Position numbers and translations under genes: made by a program. DNA of 64,000 nucleotides from CAZNYN01 sp964422205 (GTDB lineage Bacteria > Synergistota > Synergistia > Synergistales > Synergistaceae): positions 9,365-73,364 of the forward strand of contig CAYRAI010000003.1 in NCBI GenBank assembly GCA_964422205.1. Direction: 5' to 3'. The notes beneath the pieces are model-generated. The model did not search any database, was not told the DNA's origin, and saw only the letters and a program-made list of their open reading frames with translations. Below, piece after piece: positions 7,880-15,421 of this stretch (its first letter is position 1; each line of letters starts with the position of its first letter).

Positions 7880-9073
7880 CTACATGAATTTACGGAGAGC
7901 AGCTCTGTTTTCCAGAAGGGAGAGAGTCTGCTGCGGGTTTTTGATTTTGCTGAGGAATATCATTGCGGCTATGATGTAGGGTTTGAAGCTGGCTTCTTTG
8001 TAGAGAGGAACTCTGTAGCGGTCAAATACCGATGCGCAGACTTCTCCCTCTTTGCAGCTTACACCGCTGATGTCGGCTGGCAGGCAGTGGAGGTAGAGAG
8101 CTTTTCCGCCCTTTGTGAGTGACATCATTTCTTCCGTGCACTCCCAATCTTTGTGGGATGCGTTCTGTGAAAGAAGTTCCTTTTCAAGCTGCTTAATGCC
8201 GTCAAAGTCTCCCGCTCCGTAGAGGTCTGTGCGCTTTTCCATTGCTTTGAAGGAGGCCCAGCTCTTGGGGTATACTACGTCCGCGTCTTTGAAGGCTTCG
8301 GCCATTGAGTTTGTCTTTGTAAATGAGCCTCCGTTTTCAAGAGCGTTCTTTCTTGCCACATCTTCGACATCTGACATGATTTCATAGCCTTCTGGGTGGG
8401 CAAGTGTTACGTCCATTCCAAAGCGTGTCATAAGTCCGACAACTCCCTGGGGAACGGAGAGGGGCTTGCCGTATGAGGGTGAGTATGCCCATGTCATTGC
8501 TATTTTTTTGCCTTTAAGGTTTTCGACTCCGCCGAACTCGTGGATGATGTGAAGCATGTCTGCCATAGCCTGAGTCGGGTGGTCTATGTCGCACTGCAGA
8601 TTTACAAGGGTCGGGCGCTGTTCGAGGATTCCGTCTTTGTTGCCTTCTCTTACGGCGTCTACGACATGGTGCATGTATGTGTTGCCTTTGCCTATGTACA
8701 TGTCATCGCGTATGCCTATTACATCTGCCATGAAGGAGATCATGTTAGCTGTTTCGCGAACTGTCTCTCCGTGGGCAACCTGTGACTTGCCTTCGTCGAG
8801 GTCCTGAACTTCGAGTCCAAGAAGGTTGCAGGCGGATGCGAAGCTGAAGCGCGTTCTTGTTGAGTTGTCGCGGAAGAGGGATATTCCGAGGCCGCTGTCA
8901 AATATTTTGGGCGATATGTTGTTCTCGCGCATGCAGCGAAGAGCATCAGCCACTGTGAATACGGCGTCGAGTTCATCGCGTGTCTTCTCCCATGTGAGGA
9001 AGAAGTCGTTGCTGTACATATCGGAGAAGGAGAGTTCGTTTAGTTTGCTTATAAATTTATCCATGTGAGCCAT
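7880..9073 (-). CDS. ygeW: YgeW-family carbamoyltransferase
   Basis: A 397-residue member of the aspartate/ornithine carbamoyltransferase superfamily, of the YgeW type. Carbamoyl-phosphate-binding motifs are intact: STRT at 71-74 and HPTQ at 165-168. HCLP, typical of ornithine-type enzymes, is near residue 333. The true substrate of YgeW is not established to my knowledge. It is consistently found with ygeX and ygeY in clusters tied to selenium and anaerobic purine metabolism, as here. GGAGGA stands 7 nt before ATG 9073. There are 31 nt between it and ygeY upstream. Confidence 0.9.
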   Translation of the reverse strand: MAHMDKFISKLNELSFSDMYSNDFFLTWEKTRDELDAVFTVADALRCMRENNISPKIFDSGLGISLFRDNSTRTRFSFASACNLLGLEVQDLDEGKSQVAHGETVRETANMISFMADVIGIRDDMYIGKGNTYMHHVVDAVREGNKDGILEQRPTLVNLQCDIDHPTQAMADMLHIIHEFGGVENLKGKKIAMTWAYSPSYGKPLSVPQGVVGLMTRFGMDVTLAHPEGYEIMSDVEDVARKNALENGGSFTKTNSMAEAFKDADVVYPKSWASFKAMEKRTDLYGAGDFDGIKQLEKELLSQNASHKDWECTEEMMSLTKGGKALYLHCLPADISGVSCKEGEVCASVFDRYRVPLYKEASFKPYIIAAMIFLSKIKNPQQTLSLLENRAALRKFM

Positions 9074-9104
9074 GATTATGTCCTCCGTCTATTTTAGATT
9101 TGTA

Positions 9105-10298
9105 TTAGTCGCAGTAGAGAGTGGGGAGCGCCGCATAGACTGCCGCGCACTTTACGAGGTCGGCTTTCCATGTAATTTCGTTCGGAGCGTGTGCCTGAGC
9201 CTCTTTGCCCGGACCGAAGCCTATGCAGGGGATGTTGTAGCGTCCCATGATGGAGACTCCGTTTGTGGAGAATGTCCACTTGTCTACAAGGGGCTCTCCG
9301 TACATGCCGCGGTATGACTCAACCATGGCTTTTGTCGCCGGATGCTCAGCGGGGATTACCCATGTCGGGAAGTAGCACTCTGTCGGATAGACGCACTTTG
9401 TCCAGCTAGGGCTGTCGTATTTGTACATGCTTACGACAGCTTCGTACTTTTTGACCGAGGGCAGGGCGCGAATCTCTTCGAGAGCCATTTCCCATGTTTC
9501 ACCGTCCGTCAGTCTGCGGTCTATTGATATTGCAGCCATGTCCGCAACGGCGCAGCGTGAAGGTGAGTTGTAGAAGCTCTGGGAGACGGCGAGAGTTCCT
9601 TTGCCGAGGAAGGGATCATAGTGCAGTCTGTCGTTAAGTGCCTGAACTTCCTTTACTATGTCAGCCATCTTGTATATTGCGTTGTCTCCGCGCTCGGGTG
9701 CTGAACCATGGCAGGATATGCCTTTGACTTCGACTCTTATCTCCATGCGTCCTCTCTGTCCGCGGTAGATGTTGCCGTCTGTTGGTTCCGTGATTACAAC
9801 AAACTCGGGGCGTACTTTGTCCTCGTTGATGATGTACTGCCAGCAGAGACCGTCGCAGTCTTCTTCCTGTACTGTGCCTGTGACGAGAACCGTGTATTTG
9901 TCGCTGAGGAGGCCCAGATCCTTCATTATTTTTGCGCCGTATGTGGCTGAGACTATTCCGCCAAGCTGGTCGGATGTTCCGCGTCCTCCGATTTCAGTCT
10001 CGTTTTCATATCCTTTGTAAGGGTCGAATTTCCAGTTTGAAAGCTCGCCTAAACCTACAGTGTCTATATGAGCGTCGTAGGCGATGAGTGTCTTGCCTGT
10101 TCCCATGTAGCCTAAGATATTGCCCATGCCGTCTATTTCCACTTTGTCAAAACCGAGGTTTTTCATCTCTTTTTCGATACGTTTTATAACGCCTTCTTCG
10201 CCGCAGCTCTCGCCCGGAATAGCTACGAGGTCGCGGAGAAACTTTGTCATATTTTTTTCATAACCTTCTGCTGTTTTTTTTACTGCGTTGAAATCCAT
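9105..10298 (-). CDS. ygeY: YgeY-family M20 metallohydrolase
   Basis: A 397-residue M20-type amidohydrolase/deacetylase-like enzyme. Metal and catalytic residues are in place: H77 and D79 (HIDT), D110 in GRGTSD, E145-E146, E171 in the TEP segment, and the dimer-domain motif SCHGSAPERGDNA near 195-207. The YgeY family is linked to selenium-dependent hydroxylase clusters; the substrate is not firmly known but should be an N-acyl or carbamoyl compound. A GAGGAGGA ribosome site precedes the ATG. It lies between ygeX and ygeW in one minus-strand unit. Confidence 0.9.
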   Translation of the reverse strand: MDFNAVKKTAEGYEKNMTKFLRDLVAIPGESCGEEGVIKRIEKEMKNLGFDKVEIDGMGNILGYMGTGKTLIAYDAHIDTVGLGELSNWKFDPYKGYENETEIGGRGTSDQLGGIVSATYGAKIMKDLGLLSDKYTVLVTGTVQEEDCDGLCWQYIINEDKVRPEFVVITEPTDGNIYRGQRGRMEIRVEVKGISCHGSAPERGDNAIYKMADIVKEVQALNDRLHYDPFLGKGTLAVSQSFYNSPSRCAVADMAAISIDRRLTDGETWEMALEEIRALPSVKKYEAVVSMYKYDSPSWTKCVYPTECYFPTWVIPAEHPATKAMVESYRGMYGEPLVDKWTFSTNGVSIMGRYNIPCIGFGPGKEAQAHAPNEITWKADLVKCAAVYAALPTLYCD

Positions 10299-10329
10299 AA
10301 TCTATTCCTCCTCAATATTTTGGGGTCTT

Positions 10330-11541
10330 TTATGCAGGTACACAGCCGCCGTCCCAAAGGATATGGCGGTAGTTCTCTCTGTCTGTGTTGCCTTCCGTGG
10401 AGAAGAGCAGCACTCTTGAATCCTTGTCAAGCTTCATGGCTTCGCGCATGGGCTTCATCTCTTCGTCCATCATCGCATATGCCAAAAGTCCTGTCGTGAC
10501 AGCTCCCGATTCGCCCGAGATAATAACGCTGTCGCCTCTTACCGGCATGCCGAGTATTCTCATGCCTCTGGCTGCTACCCAGTCGGGGCATGATGCAAAT
10601 ACTCCGACTTTGTCTTTCAGTATCTGCCATGATGATGTGTTTGGCTCTCCACAGGCCAGTCCCGCCATAATTGTCTGCATATCACCGTCAACTGTTTTTA
10701 TGCTGCCGTCTCCTGTAATAGCCGAACGGTAGAGGCAGTCTGCCTGGTCTGATTCCGCGACGATGAATATTGGAGGGTTGTCTGGGTATTTGTTGGCGAA
10801 GTATCCTACGACAGCTCCTGCAAGAGATCCTACTCCCGCCTGAACAATGACGTGAGTAGGAGGATTTGCATCCAGTTCTTCCATCTGATTGTCGGCTTCC
10901 ATTGCCATTGTTCCGTATCCCTGCATTATCCATGCAGGTATCTCTTCATATCCGGGCCAAGCAGTATCCTGTACCATGACGCCGCCAGGCGTATCTTCCG
11001 CAATCTTTGCCGCCATCCTGACACATTCGTCGTAATTTTCTTCTTCTATAGTTGCTTTAGCGCCTTCTCTGAGAATGTTGTCCAGACGCATTTTCGCCGA
11101 GCCTTTGGGCATAAGTATTACAGATTTCTGACCGAGTTTGTTTGCCGACCATGCCACTCCGCGTCCGTGGTTGCCGTCTGTGGCGCTGAAGAAGGTCAGC
11201 TCACCTGTCTCCTTTTTAATCTCGGGAGAGGTTAATTTTTCATATGTAAGTTCGGATATGTTTCTGCCTGTAATTTTTGCTATGTGTCTTGCCATTGCGA
11301 ATGAACCGCCGAGTACCTTGAAAGCGTGAAGTCCGAAACGCCACGCCTCGTCTTTTACAAAAATTTCCTTTATGCCGCAGAGTTCGGCGAGTTCCTTCAG
11401 GCGAACAAGCGGAGTGACGCTGTACTGAGGAAAGCTTTTATGAAAATTCATTGCAGTCTGTACGTTTTTTAAATCCATGATGGCCAGTTCTTTGTCTTCT
11501 GTCTTAGGCATAGTGTTGCTTGCCCATTTAATTTTATTCAT
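10330..11541 (-). CDS. ygeX: Diaminopropionate ammonia-lyase
   Basis: A PLP-dependent fold-type II lyase converting 2,3-diaminopropionate to pyruvate and ammonia. The 403-residue protein has the Schiff-base lysine K75 within GLHAFKVLGGSF, the phosphate/substrate loop ATDGNHGRGVAW and a glycine-rich VQAGVGSLAG segment, all typical of DpaL/YgeX. A GGAGGG ribosome site lies 5 nt from the ATG. It is the first enzyme gene after the regulator (18 nt). Diaminopropionate has been implicated in anaerobic urate breakdown in gut bacteria carrying this gene set, which fits the permease and dehydrogenase nearby. Confidence 0.94.
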   Translation of the reverse strand: MNKIKWASNTMPKTEDKELAIMDLKNVQTAMNFHKSFPQYSVTPLVRLKELAELCGIKEIFVKDEAWRFGLHAFKVLGGSFAMARHIAKITGRNISELTYEKLTSPEIKKETGELTFFSATDGNHGRGVAWSANKLGQKSVILMPKGSAKMRLDNILREGAKATIEEENYDECVRMAAKIAEDTPGGVMVQDTAWPGYEEIPAWIMQGYGTMAMEADNQMEELDANPPTHVIVQAGVGSLAGAVVGYFANKYPDNPPIFIVAESDQADCLYRSAITGDGSIKTVDGDMQTIMAGLACGEPNTSSWQILKDKVGVFASCPDWVAARGMRILGMPVRGDSVIISGESGAVTTGLLAYAMMDEEMKPMREAMKLDKDSRVLLFSTEGNTDRENYRHILWDGGCVPA

Positions 11542-11559
11542 TGTTGCCCTCCGTTCTTA

Positions 11560-12192
11560 TTATTCTTCTGTATCGATGTAGTTATATAGCGTAAATTTTG
11601 ATATTTTAAAGAGTTTGCACACTTTGTCGCCTGATTTTAGAATTTGAAAGGCACCTGTGTCTTTTAAGTAGCGTATTGCTTTTACTTTATCGGCCTTTTT
11701 CATCATTGCGACGGGTTTTCCTACGTGTTTTACTGCACCTTCGATAAGTTCGTCCAGAAGCTCATTCACATTTTGGGGTATTTTCTCAGGTTCTTTTGAA
11801 TGAGGTTCTGTCTGGAGAATGTCCTGTATAGCTTTCTCCGCCATACTTAATCTGGTGATGTCGTAATTAATGCAGAAGACCCCTGTAACATCTCCTTTTT
11901 CATCCCGAATGAATATAGAGCTTGATTTTACGAGGCGTCCGTCCGATGTTCTGGTCAGGTAATCGAGCTGGTCTTTCAGCTCATTCTTAGGTTTTGCCAA
12001 AGCATCCAAAACTATGTGGGACGGACCTCCGCCCAATTCTCTTTTTGTGACGTGCCCGTTCTCTATTGCGATAATGGTGCTGTCCTTGCCGCCAGAAATA
12101 TCGTGTATCACAATCTCACAGTCTCTGCCAAATTGGGATGAGATGCCCTTTGCGAGTCTCTTTAGAAAATCTAAGGTTAATGTAGTCTGCAT
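11560..12192 (-). CDS. YheO-like PAS / HTH transcriptional regulator
   Basis: 210 residues: an N-terminal YheO-type PAS-like sensor (about 10-115, with GRDCEIVIHD, GGGPSH, and a KSSSIFIRDEKGDVTGVFCIN strand pair) and a C-terminal helix-turn-helix of the HTH_22 type (about 165-208, ending KISKFTLYNYID). Relatives such as DauR sense amino-acid-like ligands. It is the first gene of the minus-strand ygeX operon and faces ygfK across 231 bp, a position expected for the local regulator of both arms. AAGGTGA precedes the ATG. Activator or repressor role is unknown. Confidence 0.85.
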   Translation of the reverse strand: MQTTLTLDFLKRLAKGISSQFGRDCEIVIHDISGGKDSTIIAIENGHVTKRELGGGPSHIVLDALAKPKNELKDQLDYLTRTSDGRLVKSSSIFIRDEKGDVTGVFCINYDITRLSMAEKAIQDILQTEPHSKEPEKIPQNVNELLDELIEGAVKHVGKPVAMMKKADKVKAIRYLKDTGAFQILKSGDKVCKLFKISKFTLYNYIDTEE

Positions 12193-12221
12193 GTAATCAC
12201 CTTATTCCCAAAATAATTAAA

Positions 12222-12238
12222 TCTAAAAAATTTTTAGA
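12222..12238. promoter_or_regulatory. Perfect 17-bp palindrome, operator candidate
   Basis: TCTAAAAA-A-TTTTTAGA is a perfect 8-1-8 palindrome at about +10 to +26 of the predicted regulator transcript. A weaker copy starts TTCTAAAAA at about 12288. Both sit in the divergent ygfK/regulator gap, so they may bind the adjacent PAS-HTH protein. Confidence 0.45.
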
Positions 12239-12253
12239 ACTGCTGATATCTTG

Positions 12254-12281
12254 AATATAGCACAAAAATTTTAAGAGTCAA
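12254..12281 (-). promoter_or_regulatory. Sigma-70-type promoter of the regulator/ygeX operon
   Basis: On the minus strand TTGACT (12276-12281) and TATATT (12254-12259) are separated by 16 nt. The start would fall near 12247, about 55 nt before the regulator ATG. Confidence 0.6.
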
Positions 12282-12333
12282 CAGTAATTCTAAAAAAAAT
12301 TTATAATATAAGAAAAAAATTTTGAAAAATCTG

Positions 12334-12361
12334 TTGCTTTTCATTTTTCTTGTGATAGAAT
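12334..12361 (+). promoter_or_regulatory. Sigma-70-type promoter of ygfK-xdh
   Basis: TTGCTT (12334-12339) and TAGAAT (12356-12361), 16-nt spacer. The start would be near 12368, with AGGAGGG just upstream of ATG 12424. Confidence 0.5.
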
Positions 12362-12423
12362 TAGCCTTAAAGACATTCTGATTTTCCGCACAATTAAATA
12401 ATCGCATATTAGGAGGGCTGCAA

Positions 12424-15408
12424 ATGAGTGATCGTATGACCCCAATTTCGTTTTCGAAGATTATGCAGTGGATATTGCTTGAGAGAAAAAATTCAGGCAG
12501 TATTTTTGGTGTAAGGTTTCCTTACGCCCATAAAGGAAGTACTATGCCCTTCCTTGGCGAAAAAATTGAAACTCCTTTCGGCCCGGCTGCCGGGCCACAC
12601 ACACAATTAGCGCAGAATATTATTGCCGCCTATGTATCAGGCGCTAGATTTTTCGAATTAAAGACCGTGCAGACGCTGGACGGGGAAGACCTCCCTGTAT
12701 CAAAGCCGTGCATAGACGCAAGAGATGAGTGTTACAATGTCGAATGGTCGACTGAACTGCGCGTGTCGGAAGCCATGGAGGAGTACATTAAAGCATGGTT
12801 TGCTCTTAAGCTGATTTCCAAGGAGTTCTCAATGGGCGCTCCAGACGGTTTTATGTTCAATATGAGCGTCGGCTATGATCTGGAAGGCATTATGTCTCCT
12901 AAGATAGATTCATTTATTGAGGGTTTAAAAGACGCATCTCAGACTTCGATATGGAGTGAATGCGCAAATTGGGCTCTTTCAAATCTCCCGCTGTTTTCCG
13001 ATATCGATGAGGAGTATGTCCGCAGTATATCTCCCAAAGTCTGCGGATCAATAACACTCTCGACTCTGCACGGCTGTCCGCCTCAGGAAATCGAGAGAAT
13101 ATCAATGTACCTTATAGAAAAGAAGCATCTAAATACTTTCATCAAGTGTAACCCAACAATACTTGGCTACGATTTTGCACGTAAGACAATGGACAGGTTG
13201 GGCTTTTCCTATATGTCTTTTGATGACCGCCATTTTAAAGAAGATCTGCAGTTCTCGGACGCGGTTCCTATGATGAAAAGGCTTGAAAGAGCTGCGGCAG
13301 AGAACAATGTCTCTTTTGGAGTGAAGCTTACAAACACATTTCCGGTCGATAATCCCAAGGACTTTATGGCAGGGGATGAGATGTACATGTCGGGACGTGC
13401 TCTCTTCCCTCTGACTGCTGAAACGGCAAAGAGGATCTCCGAAGCATTCGGAGGCAGACTCAGAATATCCTGGTCGGGCGGAGTTGATTTCAATAATATA
13501 ACTTCGCTCTACAAGGCAGGTATATGGCCTGTGACGCTTGCCACAACACTCTTGAAGCCCGGGGGATATCAGAGGTTCACGCAGCTGGCGGAACTGGTGT
13601 CAAACTGCCCAAAAGCAGAGTTTAAGGGAGTTGATATGGGCGCGCTGAAGAGTATAGCTAATGACTCGCTCGCAAGCCATATCTACAGAAAGCCCTTAAA
13701 ACCCCTGCCGTCGAGAAAGATAGACAGAGCAGTGCCCCTTACGGACTGCAATATAGCTCCGTGTTCGGAAGGATGCCCCATAAACCAGGATGTACCGGAA
13801 TATATATCTCTGGTAGGGGATGGAAGGTACAAGGAAGCTCTTGAAGTCATCCTGAGGAAGAACCCTCTTCCCTTTATTACCGGGACAATTTGCAGCCACA
13901 GGTGTATGACAAAGTGTACCAGAAATTTCTATGAAGAGTCTGTTCTTATTCGCTCTGTCAAGCTTATTGCCGCGGAAAAGGGCATTGAATCTGTCATAGG
14001 GGAGATAAAAGCCCCGGCTCCGAAGAGCGATGCGTCGGCTGCTATTATAGGAGGAGGCCCTGCAGGACTTGCCGCGGCGTTCTTCTTGGGCAGAAACGGC
14101 ATTAAATCTACCGTTTTTGAATGCGGCGGCAAACTTGGCGGTGTTGTCCGCAAGATAATTCCGGACTTCAGAATAGCGGCCGAAGCCATAGATATGGATA
14201 TAGAGATTATAAAGGCAATGGGAGCTGAGTTTGTACTGAATTCTCCTCAGAGGTCAGCCGAAGAACTGAAAAAGCAAGGATACAAATATGTCATTTTTGC
14301 GAACGGTGCATGGAAACATGGTGTGCTGGAGCTTGAAGGAAAAGCGGCAACAGATGTTTTTGACTTTTTGGCATCATATAAAAAAGATCCGGACTCTGCC
14401 GAGCTGGGAGAGAATGTGATTATTATAGGCGGCGGAAACAGTGCCATGGATGCGGCACGTGCCGCCAAGCGCGTAAAGGGTGTAAAAAATGTATCTGTGG
14501 TCTATCGCAGAAATAAGTCTCTTATGCCTGCCGACGAGGAAGAGCTGGAACTGGCTCTAGCCGAAGGAATCGAGTTCAAAGAGCTGCTTGCGCCCGTCGC
14601 CTTTGACGGCAAGATACTGAAGTGCGCTAAAGTTGTTCTCGGCGTTCCTGACGAATCGGGCCGCAGAAGTCCGGTTGTAACAGATGAATATACCGAATTT
14701 TCCGCTGGTGCCGTAATATCCGCTGTCGGAGAGAGTGTGGATTCCGATTTGTTCGCAGAGAACGGAATATCTCTTGACAAGAAGGGCAAAGCAGTCGTTT
14801 CCAATTCATCTCTCATGTCAGATGCGGAAAATGTCTATGTTGCGGGAGACGCCAGAAGAGGTCCGTCAACAGTCGTAGAAGCTATAGCCGACGCAAGGAA
14901 GATAGCTGACGCTATTGCCGCGGAGGAAGGTATCGAACTTTCCGAAGAAGCGGCAGCAAATGTTCACATTAGGGAAAGAGCCGCAGGCAAAAAGGGAATT
15001 CCGTGTTATGCGAAGGATGCCGAGACAGAAGCCTCACGCTGCCTTGAGTGCTCGGCTATATGCGAAAATTGTGTTGACGTATGTCCTAACAGAGCAAATA
15101 TATCTGTCGATGTTCCCGGATACGGACACCAAATTGTCCATGTGGATATTATGTGCAATGAGTGCGGCAACTGCGAGACATTTTGTCCATGGGCATCGGC
15201 ACCTTACAAGGACAAGTTCACACTCTTCTCGACGGAAAAGGAATTTGACGAGAGTAAGAACAGCGGTTTCCTACTTCTGTCCGGCAGCAAATATAAGCTA
15301 AGATATGAAGGGGCAGTTTTTACCGAGGATTTAAGCTCAGGCTCACAAAAAATACCTGCAAAACTTGTGGCTTTGATCCTAAATGCCACAATATCCATAC
15401 CGTTATAA
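12424..15408 (+). CDS. ygfK: YgfK-type multidomain Fe-S flavoprotein oxidoreductase
   Basis: 994 residues. The N-terminal third (to about 400) is dihydroorotate-dehydrogenase-like. A cysteine-rich GltD-type segment follows near 440-510 (CNIAPCSEGCP, then CSHRCMTKC). Next is an FAD/NAD(P)H module with two dinucleotide-binding loops (IIGGGPAGLAAA near 541 and IIIGGGNSAMDAA near 674). The C-terminal end carries two cysteine clusters for [4Fe-4S] centres (CENCVDVCP and CNECGNCETFCP). YgfK has been named a putative selenate reductase subunit; genetic and comparative work links it to anaerobic purine/urate use. It probably passes electrons between a pyridine nucleotide and its neighbour. The gene is directly followed by the xanthine-dehydrogenase-type gene. 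Confidence 0.9.
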   Translation: MSDRMTPISFSKIMQWILLERKNSGSIFGVRFPYAHKGSTMPFLGEKIETPFGPAAGPHTQLAQNIIAAYVSGARFFELKTVQTLDGEDLPVSKPCIDARDECYNVEWSTELRVSEAMEEYIKAWFALKLISKEFSMGAPDGFMFNMSVGYDLEGIMSPKIDSFIEGLKDASQTSIWSECANWALSNLPLFSDIDEEYVRSISPKVCGSITLSTLHGCPPQEIERISMYLIEKKHLNTFIKCNPTILGYDFARKTMDRLGFSYMSFDDRHFKEDLQFSDAVPMMKRLERAAAENNVSFGVKLTNTFPVDNPKDFMAGDEMYMSGRALFPLTAETAKRISEAFGGRLRISWSGGVDFNNITSLYKAGIWPVTLATTLLKPGGYQRFTQLAELVSNCPKAEFKGVDMGALKSIANDSLASHIYRKPLKPLPSRKIDRAVPLTDCNIAPCSEGCPINQDVPEYISLVGDGRYKEALEVILRKNPLPFITGTICSHRCMTKCTRNFYEESVLIRSVKLIAAEKGIESVIGEIKAPAPKSDASAAIIGGGPAGLAAAFFLGRNGIKSTVFECGGKLGGVVRKIIPDFRIAAEAIDMDIEIIKAMGAEFVLNSPQRSAEELKKQGYKYVIFANGAWKHGVLELEGKAATDVFDFLASYKKDPDSAELGENVIIIGGGNSAMDAARAAKRVKGVKNVSVVYRRNKSLMPADEEELELALAEGIEFKELLAPVAFDGKILKCAKVVLGVPDESGRRSPVVTDEYTEFSAGAVISAVGESVDSDLFAENGISLDKKGKAVVSNSSLMSDAENVYVAGDARRGPSTVVEAIADARKIADAIAAEEGIELSEEAAANVHIRERAAGKKGIPCYAKDAETEASRCLECSAICENCVDVCPNRANISVDVPGYGHQIVHVDIMCNECGNCETFCPWASAPYKDKFTLFSTEKEFDESKNSGFLLLSGSKYKLRYEGAVFTEDLSSGSQKIPAKLVALILNATISIPL

Positions 15409-15421
15409 GGCGGTGAACGAT

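Noticed and set aside
12289..12335. CodY-like half-matches upstream of ygfK
   Set aside because: Only about 11 of 15 positions match in very AT-rich sequence, so not distinguishable from background.
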